From NCBI GenBank assembly GCA_002748225.1, contig PDRU01000021.1, forward strand, positions 1-13,799: a stretch of 13,799 bases of DNA, read 5' to 3'. The stretch is from Spirochaetales bacterium. GTDB lineage: Bacteria; Spirochaetota; Spirochaetia; DSM-2461. Made by a program: the position numbers and the translations under genes. How positions within the stretch are numbered: position 1 is the stretch's first letter; every line of letters begins with the position of its first letter. This document shows, piece by piece, positions 1 through 5,751 of this stretch. The notes below the pieces were generated by a model. The model did not search any database. It saw only the letters and a program-made list of their open reading frames with translations, and was not told the DNA's origin.

Positions 1-1142
1 TCTATCAGTTCCGGATCGAATAGTTTGTCGGATTTACTTTTCAGGTATTGAAGCGCGGCCCGGCAGTCCCACGCTTCCTTGTATGAACGTTTGGATGTAA
101 GCGCGTCATAGACGTCGGCAATGGCCACAATGCGGGCGGACAGGGGAATTTCCTTGCCCATTTTGCCTTTTGTGAAACGGATGGGTTCGGCGTCCACGTC
201 TATGTGTCCGGGGTATCCCGACCCGTCCCAGCGTTCATGATGATTCAGTATTACTTCCCGGGCCATTCTGTCCCACAGTGAAACAGGATTGGGAAAGAGC
301 CGGGCACCGTAAACAGTGTGCCGGTACATCAGGAGTTTTTCTTCGGGTGTGTAGTGTCCGTCTTTGGCCAGAATGGAGCTGGATATTCCGGCCTTTCCTA
401 TGTCGTGAAGGATGGCGGCTATCCGGAATGCTTCCTTTTTCTGTGTCCGTTCGGCCAGACTGATTCCCCTTGCTTCGGCAAAGCGTTCGTAAAGAACCAC
501 TGAGTATTCTCCAACCCGGCGCGGATGATTTCCGTCCTGATTGGGATCTCTGAGTTCGGAAACTTTTACCATGCGCCATACCATTTCCCTGGCCATTTCC
601 GCTTTTTCCAGAGCCAGAACGGCATGGTCGGCCAGAAAGGAAATGTGCAGTCTGTCGGAATCGCTGAACGGTACAACGCCGGAGCCGCGGCGCGCGTTTA
701 TAAGCTGGATAACTCCCAGAACGCGGCTGCTGCTGCCTTTAAGAGGCATAACCAGCTGGCTTTGGGTACGGTAGTTTGTTTTTTTGTCAAATTCAGGATT
801 AAAAGAAAAGTTCAGGTGAGGGGGCAGTTTGTAGACGTCGTCAATCAGCAGGGGCTGTCCGGTCATGGCGACAAAGCCGGCCAGACTTTTTTTATTCAGC
901 GGAATGCTCTGGTCGGTATAGGCAAATTTGTCTTCGCTTTTTCCATCGGGAAAGAGGGTGTCGTTTTCTATGTAGTTGAAGTAGAGTCTGTTGTTGTTCC
1001 GCAGATACAGTGTGCCTGCATCGGCTTGTGTAAAAAGGCGGGCTTCGTGAAGTATTCTTTCCAGGAGAACGGAGTAGTCGTGGATCTGATGCAGTTCCCG
1101 GATGGTGTTCAGAAGATCTTTGGCGCCGTGTCTTGTATTCAT
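1..1142 (-). CDS. GAF + HD-GYP domain protein, predicted c-di-GMP phosphodiesterase (partial, C-terminus off the window)
   Basis: The reverse strand reads open from ATG at 1142 to the window edge (380 complete codons, no stop), so only the C-terminus is missing. Residues about 15-180 look like a GAF sensory domain, including the stretch QLVMPLKGSSSRVLGVIQL. Residues about 190-380 are an HD-GYP domain: HPRRVGEYS (His206), the HD pair in ILHDIGK (245-250), His275 in YRHTVYG, the diagnostic HHERWDGSGYP (301-311) and IADVYDALTSKRSYK (341-355). These are the metal-ligand and signature motifs of the family, which hydrolyses cyclic di-GMP (some members other cyclic dinucleotides). There is no signal peptide or membrane segment, so it is probably a cytoplasmic protein in which a small ligand or redox cue at GAF controls the phosphodiesterase. 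A weak Shine-Dalgarno AAAGGG lies 8 nt before the ATG. It is transcribed divergently from the PRPP synthetase gene. The biochemical class is secure; substrate and signal are inferred. Confidence 0.93.
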   Translation of the reverse strand, partial: MNTRHGAKDLLNTIRELHQIHDYSVLLERILHEARLFTQADAGTLYLRNNNRLYFNYIENDTLFPDGKSEDKFAYTDQSIPLNKKSLAGFVAMTGQPLLIDDVYKLPPHLNFSFNPEFDKKTNYRTQSQLVMPLKGSSSRVLGVIQLINARRGSGVVPFSDSDRLHISFLADHAVLALEKAEMAREMVWRMVKVSELRDPNQDGNHPRRVGEYSVVLYERFAEARGISLAERTQKKEAFRIAAILHDIGKAGISSSILAKDGHYTPEEKLLMYRHTVYGARLFPNPVSLWDRMAREVILNHHERWDGSGYPGHIDVDAEPIRFTKGKMGKEIPLSARIVAIADVYDALTSKRSYKEAWDCRAALQYLKSKSDKLFDPELI

Positions 1143-1150
1143 CACTATTG

Positions 1151-1182
1151 CCCTTTATATATATTATACAGCAGAATAACAA
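1151..1182 (-). promoter_or_regulatory. Candidate promoter for the GAF/HD-GYP gene
   Basis: On the reverse strand a perfect TATAAT lies at 1168-1163 and an overlapping TATAAA at 1159-1154. TTGTTA at 1182-1177 is 17 bp from TATAAA but only 8 bp from TATAAT. Use of TATAAA would start the RNA about 5 nt before the ATG and lose the AAAGGG ribosome site (1156-1151). Use of TATAAT, with no good -35 box, keeps that site. The region is AT-rich, so chance matches are likely. Confidence 0.35.
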
Positions 1183-1224
1183 TAATTGCTTGATAGTTAC
1201 CGGTCTATAACAGTGCTGCGGCTG

Positions 1225-1254
1225 TTGATCACTTTCCTTGTGAGGGCGTATAGT
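1225..1254 (+). promoter_or_regulatory. Candidate sigma70-type promoter for the PRPP synthetase/kinase pair
   Basis: TTGATC (1225-1230) and TATAGT (1249-1254) are separated by 18 bp, which would start RNA near 1261, about 44 nt before the ATG at 1305. Each box differs from consensus at one or two positions. It is the best match in the 162-bp divergent gap in this direction. Confidence 0.45.
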
Positions 1255-1304
1255 TTGAATGTCTTATTACCTTTAGATTTTTTTCTTTGGAGCGTAATTA
1301 ACTC

Positions 1305-2573
1305 ATGAGTTTCGCCAAGCCCACTTCCCTGGGAATTATAGCCTGCCCCGGCGGAGAATCTTTTGCCGCGGAGATTGTTGCTCATCTGAAAACTATTTAC
1401 CGCCGCCGTTTTGAGAAGAAGTCTCAGTTTATAGGTAAACTTTATAATCTTACTCCCGAAGAAACCTATCAGGTGCTTAATAAAGCCGACGATCTGGTGA
1501 GTCACCGGGTAACCGCTGTCGGCGGAGCGGATACTTACCGTGTTCCGTCTTTTGGCGTTCCCTGTAAATTTACCCGTTTTGTCAACGGCGAAATAAAAAC
1601 GGAAATTTTACGCACGGTCCGCGGAATGGACCTTTTCATTGTTCAGGATACGGCCAATGAAACGCCGGTCCGTATGGGGGAAGAGAAGAGGGTTCTTTCT
1701 GTTAATGATCATCTTGTTACCCTTATTACGGCTATTGACGCGGCCCGCCATGCGGGAGCCCGCAGGGTGTCGCTGGTTTTGCCGGCTTATCCCTACAGCC
1801 GCCAGCATAAAAAGAAGGGCCGGGAAGGTTTAACAGCGTCCACTCTCGGCCGGATGCTGGAAGGGCTGGATGTTGAACGGATTATTACTCTGGATATTCA
1901 CAGCCGTGAAATAGAGCATACGTTTCACCATTTGAGCCTGGAAAATCTTCATGCGTCTTATCAGATTCTGCGTACAGTTACTTCGGTTATGAATCTGGCG
2001 GATGAGGATCTTGTTATTGTATCTCCCGATACCGGGGCGATAGACCGGAATAAATTTTACGCGGACAGTCTGCGCAGGCCTCTGGCCATGCTGTATAAGG
2101 AAAGAGACTATTCCCGCGCGTCGCAGGATGCCTCACGTTCCAATATTACCAATACCCGGCTTCTGGGGAATGTGGAAGGAAAAACCGTGTTTATGGCGGA
2201 CGACATGCTTGGTACCGGAGGCACCCTTATTAAAGCCATGAAACTTATCCGGGAAATGGGCGCGCGCAAGATTATCTGCTCTGTTTCGCTTCCCCTCTTT
2301 TCCGGCAGCGCGGTGGAGTATTTTGATCAAACGCATAAGGAAGGCTGGTTTGATTACCTTATTGGTACTAACGCCGTGTGTCTGCCCCCCGAAATTCTGG
2401 AGCGGCCCTGGTATCTGAGCGCCAATGTTTCCAATCTTTTTGCCCGTGCCATAAGCCGGGTTCACCATAACCGGTCGGTTTCTCCCCTGCTGGATAACAG
2501 CAAGATGATCCAGCGCATGCTGGCCAAGCAGAGCCGTCAGGAAGAGTTTGATCTTTTCAGCGGTGAACAATGA
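1305..2573 (+). CDS. prs: Ribose-phosphate pyrophosphokinase (PRPP synthetase), long divergent form
   Basis: Predicted to transfer pyrophosphate from ATP to ribose 5-phosphate, giving PRPP for purine, pyrimidine, histidine, tryptophan and NAD synthesis. Conserved elements appear in family order: VNGEIKTEI (93-101, the FxDGE region), flexible catalytic loop RQHKKKGREGLTAS (166-179), LDIHS (196-200, canonical LDLH), SPDTGAIDR (240-248), catalytic Lys265 and Arg267 in LYKERDYS (canonical DKRR), and the PRPP loop ADDMLGTGGT (298-307). The end carries SVSPLL (391-396), matching the usual SVSSLF. At 422 residues it is about 100 longer than typical bacterial Prs (about 315). Most of the excess lies between the first strand and VNGE (about residues 30-90), with about 25 more residues at the C-terminus. 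The start ATG follows GGAG (1289-1292) with a longish 12-nt gap. The stop overlaps the next start (ATGA), which suggests translational coupling with the sugar kinase. The fold is sure; full activity is likely because the core residues are kept. Confidence 0.88.
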   Translation: MSFAKPTSLGIIACPGGESFAAEIVAHLKTIYRRRFEKKSQFIGKLYNLTPEETYQVLNKADDLVSHRVTAVGGADTYRVPSFGVPCKFTRFVNGEIKTEILRTVRGMDLFIVQDTANETPVRMGEEKRVLSVNDHLVTLITAIDAARHAGARRVSLVLPAYPYSRQHKKKGREGLTASTLGRMLEGLDVERIITLDIHSREIEHTFHHLSLENLHASYQILRTVTSVMNLADEDLVIVSPDTGAIDRNKFYADSLRRPLAMLYKERDYSRASQDASRSNITNTRLLGNVEGKTVFMADDMLGTGGTLIKAMKLIREMGARKIICSVSLPLFSGSAVEYFDQTHKEGWFDYLIGTNAVCLPPEILERPWYLSANVSNLFARAISRVHHNRSVSPLLDNSKMIQRMLAKQSRQEEFDLFSGEQ

Positions 2574-3922
2574 TCCTTGCTGCCGATTTGGGAACCAGTT
2601 CCCTTAAGGCGGCACTGCTTTCCCGGGACGGCCGGCTGAAAGCCCGTGTCCGGGTGCCTTACCGGCATGCCGCGGGACTGGAAAAAGGCAGCTTCGATGT
2701 TCTGGAATGGGAAACGGCTTTCCGCCGGGCTTTAAAGCAGTTACCTCCGGCGAAAGTATCGGCTGTTGCCTTCAGCGGTAACGGGCCTACACTTATTCCC
2801 TGCAATAATGCCGGCCGGCCGGTTGGAGAGGCCAGTTTGTGGCTGTATCCCCGGGCCCTGCCGCTGGACGGTGTGGATTCCTACTATCTGCCCCGCGCGG
2901 CCTGGTTCCGGGAAAAAGATAAAAGGGTCTGGAGCCGGACGCGTCTGCTGCTTTCCTGTCCGGAATGGCTGTATTATCAGCTGACCGGGCGGGCTGTTAT
3001 GACACTGCCGCACAACTCTTTCCGCCGTTTTATATGGAATGACGCCCAGCTGGACCGCTGCGGCTTTGACAGATCCCTTTTTCCCGAAATGGTGTTTATG
3101 GGCAGTGAGGCCGGACGGATTTCTGCCGGGGCGGCCTCCCGGTTTTCGCTGGAAGAAGGTGTGCCGGTTGCGGCGGCGGGTTCTGATTTTATGGCGGCTC
3201 TTCTGGGTTCGGGTGCCGTAAAGCCGGGTATGGTCTGCGACAGGGCCGGTACCAGCGAAGGTATTAATGTCTGCTCGGAAGCTCCGGCTGAAGATAAAAA
3301 ACTGCGGAATTTGCCGCATGTGGTGGAAGGGCTCTGGAATGTGGCGGCCATTCTGTCTTCAACGGGTGCTGTCTTTGAGTGGTACCGGCGTCTGACGGGC
3401 CAGCAGGGACGCGCCTACGAGGATACTTTGGCCGAAATTGACAGTGTTCCGGCCGGCCAGACGGCGCCGCTGTTTTTTCCGGGAGGCCGCAATGATGAAC
3501 TCTGGGAGTTCGGCGGAGGCAGTTTTCACTCTCTGGAGCCGGGGCACGGACGGGCCGAGATGGGCCGCGCTGTTCTGGAAGCCATAGGTTACGCTGTGCG
3601 CCGGAGTGTGGAGCTTCTGGAGGCGGCCGGTCTGCCTGTCGGCGGTTTGCGGGTATGCGGCGGCCAGGCCCGGGGTCTGGTCTGGAATCAGATGAAGGCG
3701 GATATATGCGGGAAGACCATATACGTGCCCCGTATTGAAGACGCTGAGCTGGCCGGATGCGGAGCCTGCGCGCTGAATGTTCTGGGAGAAGCCGGCAGCC
3801 TGCTGGAGGCCGCGGAGCGCTTTATTGATATACGGCATGTTATTGAGCCCCGCAGTGAAATAAACAGAAAATATACGGAAACTTACGCGGCCTACAGGGA
3901 ACTGGCCGTCTCTGTTGCCTGA
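2570..3922 (+). CDS. FGGY-family carbohydrate kinase (xylulokinase-like; sugar unknown)
   Basis: Predicted to phosphorylate a sugar or polyol with ATP in the cytoplasm. The N-terminus AADLGTSSLKAALL (4-17) is the family's phosphate-1 ATPase motif. SDFMAALLGSG (205-215) places Asp206 as the likely catalytic base, followed by DRAGTSEG (224-231, the GTS phosphate-2 motif). GGQARGLVWNQMKADICG (364-381) is the adenosine/FGGY signature region. ELAGCGACALNVLG (393-406) matches the alanine/glycine-rich C-terminal helix of xylulokinases. At 450 residues it is near the short end of the family but looks complete. It starts inside the stop codon of the PRPP synthetase gene (ATGA overlap), so the two are probably translated together. 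If the substrate is a pentose or pentulose, its product could enter the pentose-phosphate pool feeding PRPP synthesis; that link is inference. Substrate residues cannot be read with confidence. Glycerol, gluconate and rhamnulose kinases belong to the same superfamily. Confidence 0.85.
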   Translation: MILAADLGTSSLKAALLSRDGRLKARVRVPYRHAAGLEKGSFDVLEWETAFRRALKQLPPAKVSAVAFSGNGPTLIPCNNAGRPVGEASLWLYPRALPLDGVDSYYLPRAAWFREKDKRVWSRTRLLLSCPEWLYYQLTGRAVMTLPHNSFRRFIWNDAQLDRCGFDRSLFPEMVFMGSEAGRISAGAASRFSLEEGVPVAAAGSDFMAALLGSGAVKPGMVCDRAGTSEGINVCSEAPAEDKKLRNLPHVVEGLWNVAAILSSTGAVFEWYRRLTGQQGRAYEDTLAEIDSVPAGQTAPLFFPGGRNDELWEFGGGSFHSLEPGHGRAEMGRAVLEAIGYAVRRSVELLEAAGLPVGGLRVCGGQARGLVWNQMKADICGKTIYVPRIEDAELAGCGACALNVLGEAGSLLEAAERFIDIRHVIEPRSEINRKYTETYAAYRELAVSVA

Positions 3923-3970
3923 TTCGGCACGATACTTGCTGTTTTTTGAGGAATTATTCTATGGTTCGGG

Positions 3971-4000
3971 TTGACACTTATAAGGGGCCGCGGATATTAT
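3971..4000 (+). promoter_or_regulatory. Strong sigma70-type promoter ahead of tRNA-Thr and the rpmG-secE-nusG-rpl-rpoBC cluster
   Basis: A perfect TTGACA (3971-3976) and TATTAT (3995-4000) are separated by 18 bp; shifting the -10 by one base gives 17 bp. RNA would start near 4007, only about 8 nt before the mature tRNA-Thr end at 4015. It is the best promoter match in the window and sits where the main promoter of the cluster is expected. The GC-rich stretch after the -10 box (CAGTCCGCTTACG) may act as a discriminator under stringent control, but that is inference. Confidence 0.75.
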
Positions 4001-4014
4001 CAGTCCGCTTACGT

Positions 4015-4087
4015 GCCTCTGTAGCTCAGTCGGTAGAGCACAGCCATGGTAAGGCTGGGGTCATCGGTTCAAGTCCGATCGGAGGCT
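4015..4087 (+). tRNA. tRNA-Thr (anticodon GGT)
   Basis: A 73-nt cloverleaf. The acceptor GCCTCTG pairs with CGGAGGC with one G-T pair. The D stem is GCTC/GAGC. The anticodon stem CAGCC/GGCTG encloses the loop ATGGTAA, so the anticodon is GGT, reading ACC and ACT. The variable loop is GGGTC and the T arm is ATCGG-TTCAAGT-CCGAT. The discriminator is T and no CCA is encoded (next bases TTC), so CCA must be added after transcription. It is first in the cluster behind a strong promoter. Confidence 0.96.
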
Positions 4088-4093
4088 TTCCCG

Positions 4094-4126
4094 TCCCGCT
4101 ACATGTCAGTTCGGCGGGAGCTTTTT
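4094..4126 (+). terminator. Terminator-like hairpin between tRNA-Thr and rpmG
   Basis: TCCCGC (4094-4099) pairs perfectly with GCGGGA (4114-4119) across a 14-nt loop and is followed by GC and five T (4122-4126). The short stem and wide loop suggest partial termination. That would let tRNA-Thr be made in excess over the downstream genes, or set a 3' processing point. Confidence 0.5.
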
Positions 4127-4145
4127 ATATAGGGGAGTAAATAAT

Positions 4146-4322
4146 ATGGCAAAGCCCAAAAAAGGCGCAGTTGAAAAAATTGCCCTTCAATGTACTGAGT
4201 GCAGTCGAAAGAACTATACCACAACCAAGAACCGGCGGAATATTCAGGGCAAAATGGAATTCCGCAAGTACTGCAAGTGGGATCGCAAGGTTACTCTGCA
4301 TAAGGAAGCAAAAATTAAGTAG
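4146..4322 (+). CDS. rpmG: 50S ribosomal protein L33
   Basis: A small gene of 58 residues, beginning MAKPKKGAVEKIALQC. It shows the L33 hallmarks YTTTKNRRN (24-32), GKMEFRKYC (35-43) and VTLHKEAKIK at the end. L33 is a basic protein of the large subunit near the E site. CxxC at Cys16/Cys19 and Cys43 are present, but the fourth zinc-ligand position (Cys in C-plus L33) is Asp46 in YCKWDRK. This resembles a zinc-type L33 losing its second knuckle. A good Shine-Dalgarno AGGGGAG (4131-4137) lies 8 nt before the ATG. It sits between two tRNA genes at the head of the secE-nusG cluster, a common bacterial position for rpmG. Confidence 0.95.
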   Translation: MAKPKKGAVEKIALQCTECSRKNYTTTKNRRNIQGKMEFRKYCKWDRKVTLHKEAKIK

Positions 4323-4328
4323 TTCATT

Positions 4329-4354
4329 CTCCTGCGGTTATTACCGCGCGGGAG
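4329..4354 (+). other. Hairpin between rpmG and tRNA-Trp
   Basis: CTCCTGCG (4329-4336) pairs with CGCGGGAG (4347-4354): eight base pairs including one G-T, with a 10-nt loop. No T run follows, so it is not an intrinsic terminator. It may protect the rpmG end or serve tRNA processing. Confidence 0.45.
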
Positions 4355-4363
4355 GGTGACCAT

Positions 4364-4437
4364 AGGCCAGTAGCTCCAATTGGTAGAGCGCCGGTCTCCA
4401 AAACCGGATGTTGCAGGTTCGAGTCCTGCCTGGCCTG
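4364..4437 (+). tRNA. tRNA-Trp (anticodon CCA)
   Basis: A 74-nt cloverleaf. The acceptor AGGCCAG pairs with CTGGCCT and the discriminator is G, as expected for tRNA-Trp. The D stem is GCTC/GAGC. The anticodon stem CCGGT/ACCGG holds the loop CTCCAAA, anticodon CCA. The T arm is GCAGG-TTCGAGT-CCTGC. No CCA tail is encoded (next bases CAA). Its place between rpmG and secE is a widely conserved arrangement. Confidence 0.97.
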
Positions 4438-4465
4438 CAAGGCTCTTGAGGAAAGGTGGTGGAAT

Positions 4466-4654
4466 ATGAAAAAGCTCAAAGCATTTATTCAGGAAAGTTA
4501 CGGAGAACTTAAGAAGGTTGTATGGCCCGGCCGTGATTCTGTATTCTCATCGGCCCGGGTTGTTATTGTGTCCACTATCGTGTTTGCCCTGTTTTTCGGG
4601 CTGGTTGACTTCCTTCTTTCCCGCGGGCTTCTGTCCCTGTTTGCCCTGGTATAG
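4466..4654 (+). CDS. secE: Preprotein translocase subunit SecE
   Basis: Short SecE of 62 residues with a single membrane segment, the form found outside the enterobacteria. The amphipathic N-terminal helix carries the family signature ELKKVVWPGR (14-23). It is followed by one hydrophobic span of about residues 31-52 (VVIVSTIVFALFFGLVDFLL). SecE clamps SecY and stabilises the SecYEG protein-conducting channel in the inner membrane. A purine-rich ribosome site lies within 4449-4461, just before the ATG. The gene follows tRNA-Trp by 28 nt and precedes nusG by 14 nt, the standard secE-nusG pairing. Confidence 0.96.
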   Translation: MKKLKAFIQESYGELKKVVWPGRDSVFSSARVVIVSTIVFALFFGLVDFLLSRGLLSLFALV

Positions 4655-4668
4655 GTCCGGAGACTGTT

Positions 4669-5223
4669 ATGGCCAAGGGCTGGTACGTTCTTCATACCTT
4701 TACGGGGCATGAAAACAAGGTGGAAAAATTTATCCGTCTCAAAATGGACGAAGGTGTCCTTGGAGATGCTGTTACTGATGTAAAAGTTCCTTCGGAGGAA
4801 GTAACAGAGGTAAAGAACGGGAAAAAACGGACGGTAAACCGTAAATTTCTGCCGGGATATATTCTTGTTGAAATGGATCTGCCGGAAAGGGGCTGGAAAA
4901 TTCCCTGCGGTGAAATCCGGAAGATACAGGGTGTAACCGGCTTTGTGGGCACGGCCCGAAGCGCCAAGCCTCAGCCTATTTCCGCGGAGGAGGCCAAATC
5001 CATTCTGCAGAAAACGGGCGCTATTAAAACCGAGCGGCGTTCACAGGCGCGCCAGGACTTTCATGTGGGCGAGGAAGTCCGCATTATTGACGGTCCTTTT
5101 GAGTCGTTTAAGGGCACTATTGAAGTGGTGCATCAGGAAAAAGGCAAGCTGCGGGTTATGGTTGGAATATTCGGCCGTGCCACTCCTGTTGAGGTTAATT
5201 TCTCTCAGGTGGACCGCGGTTAA
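4669..5223 (+). CDS. nusG: Transcription termination/antitermination factor NusG
   Basis: A 184-residue, two-domain elongation factor that binds the RNA polymerase clamp and can contact Rho or ribosomal protein S10. The NGN domain opens KGWYVLHTFTGHENKVEKFI (3-22) and contains RKFLPGYILVEM (58-69), a variant of the usual FPGYV. The C-terminal KOW domain spans about residues 132-184, with VGEEVRIIDGPFESFKGTI (133-151) and a final VEVNFSQVDRG. Length is typical. CCGGAG lies shortly before the ATG. It sits in the same unit as secE and the ribosomal genes, with a 95-nt gap before rplK that holds RNA structure. Confidence 0.97.
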   Translation: MAKGWYVLHTFTGHENKVEKFIRLKMDEGVLGDAVTDVKVPSEEVTEVKNGKKRTVNRKFLPGYILVEMDLPERGWKIPCGEIRKIQGVTGFVGTARSAKPQPISAEEAKSILQKTGAIKTERRSQARQDFHVGEEVRIIDGPFESFKGTIEVVHQEKGKLRVMVGIFGRATPVEVNFSQVDRG

Positions 5224-5239
5224 TAAAATTATATTGCCG

Positions 5240-5260
5240 GGTGCTGCCGTCGGCAGCATT
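5240..5260 (+). other. Stable hairpin in the nusG-rplK gap
   Basis: TGCTGCC (5242-5248) and GGCAGCA (5252-5258) form a perfect 7-bp stem, extendable by two G-T pairs, around a 3-nt loop GTC. Only TTTAAAA follows, so as a terminator it would be weak. It could be a partial terminator, a processing site, or the 5' part of the rplK leader. Confidence 0.5.
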
Positions 5261-5267
5261 TAAAACA

Positions 5268-5303
5268 CGGGAGTTGTGCCGGAAACGGACAACGTTTGTA
5301 CCG
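5268..5303 (+). promoter_or_regulatory. Structured rplK leader, candidate L1 autoregulatory site
   Basis: GTTGT-G-CCG (5273-5281) pairs with CGG-ACAAC (5286-5293) around a GAAA tetraloop, leaving one bulged G. CGG (5268-5270) can pair with CCG (5301-5303) to make an outer helix with an asymmetric internal loop (2 nt against 7 nt). The Shine-Dalgarno AAGGAGG of rplK begins at 5306, directly after it. Ribosomal protein L1 is known to repress rplK-rplA translation by binding a two-helix, internal-loop structure in this leader in E. coli and others. The fold is seen; the L1 role is inference. Confidence 0.45.
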
Positions 5304-5318
5304 CGAAGGAGGCCAGAA

Positions 5319-5750
5319 ATGGCTAAGAAAAAAGTTACGGCGCTGATTAAGCTGCAGGTGCCTGCCGGTAAGGCTACTCCGGCACCTCCGGTTGGTCCGG
5401 CTCTCGGACCCCACGGTGTCAGCGCTCCGCAGTTCGTTCAGCAGTTTAATGACCGGACCAAGAACTTTGAACCGGGTCTGACTATTCCGGTTGTTATTTC
5501 GGTGTACGCTGACCGGAGTTTTACGTTTGAAACCAAAACTCCGCCTGCGGCCGTACTTATTAAGAAGGCTGTCGGTCTGGACAAGGGTTCTGCTGAGCCG
5601 CATAAGGTTAAAGTGGGTACAATTACCCGCGATCAGCTTAAACAGATTGCTGAAACCAAAATGCCCGACCTGAACGCGAACGATATTGATGCCGCAATAA
5701 ACATTATTGCCGGTACCGCCCGGAGCATGGGCGTCAAGGTGGAGGGCTGA
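5319..5750 (+). CDS. rplK: 50S ribosomal protein L11
   Basis: A 143-residue L11, a component of the GTPase-associated centre that binds 23S rRNA beside L10-L7/L12. The N-terminal domain has the proline-rich helix region KLQVPAGKATPAPPVGPALG (11-30) and the FVQQFN stretch. The C-terminal rRNA-binding domain includes SFTFETKTPPAAVLIKKA. The open frame extends upstream to an ATG at 5241, but the start at 5319 is chosen because the perfect Shine-Dalgarno AAGGAGG (5306-5312) lies 6 nt before it and MAKKKVTALIKLQ is the usual L11 N-terminus. rplA follows after one base, so the two are translationally coupled. Confidence 0.97.
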   Translation: MAKKKVTALIKLQVPAGKATPAPPVGPALGPHGVSAPQFVQQFNDRTKNFEPGLTIPVVISVYADRSFTFETKTPPAAVLIKKAVGLDKGSAEPHKVKVGTITRDQLKQIAETKMPDLNANDIDAAINIIAGTARSMGVKVEG

Positions 5751-5751
5751 G

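Noticed and set aside
525..1193. 222-codon open frame on the + strand opposite the GAF/HD-GYP gene
   Set aside because: The reverse strand encodes a full set of HD-GYP motifs in the same place. The + strand frame shows no family motif or ribosome site.
3895..3921. Imperfect hairpin (CAGGGAAC with GTTGCCTG) at the end of the sugar kinase gene, considered as a terminator
   Set aside because: It has a mismatch, lies in coding sequence, and the T run (TTTTTT) comes about 20 nt later, not directly after the stem.
3946..4140. 64-codon open frame across the tRNA-Thr region
   Set aside because: It overlaps the promoter, the tRNA and the following hairpin, and its protein has no plausible features.
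5241..5318. Upstream ATG extending L11 by 26 residues
   Set aside because: It lies in the leader hairpin and has no ribosome site. The ATG at 5319 has AAGGAGG at ideal spacing and gives the normal L11 N-terminus.
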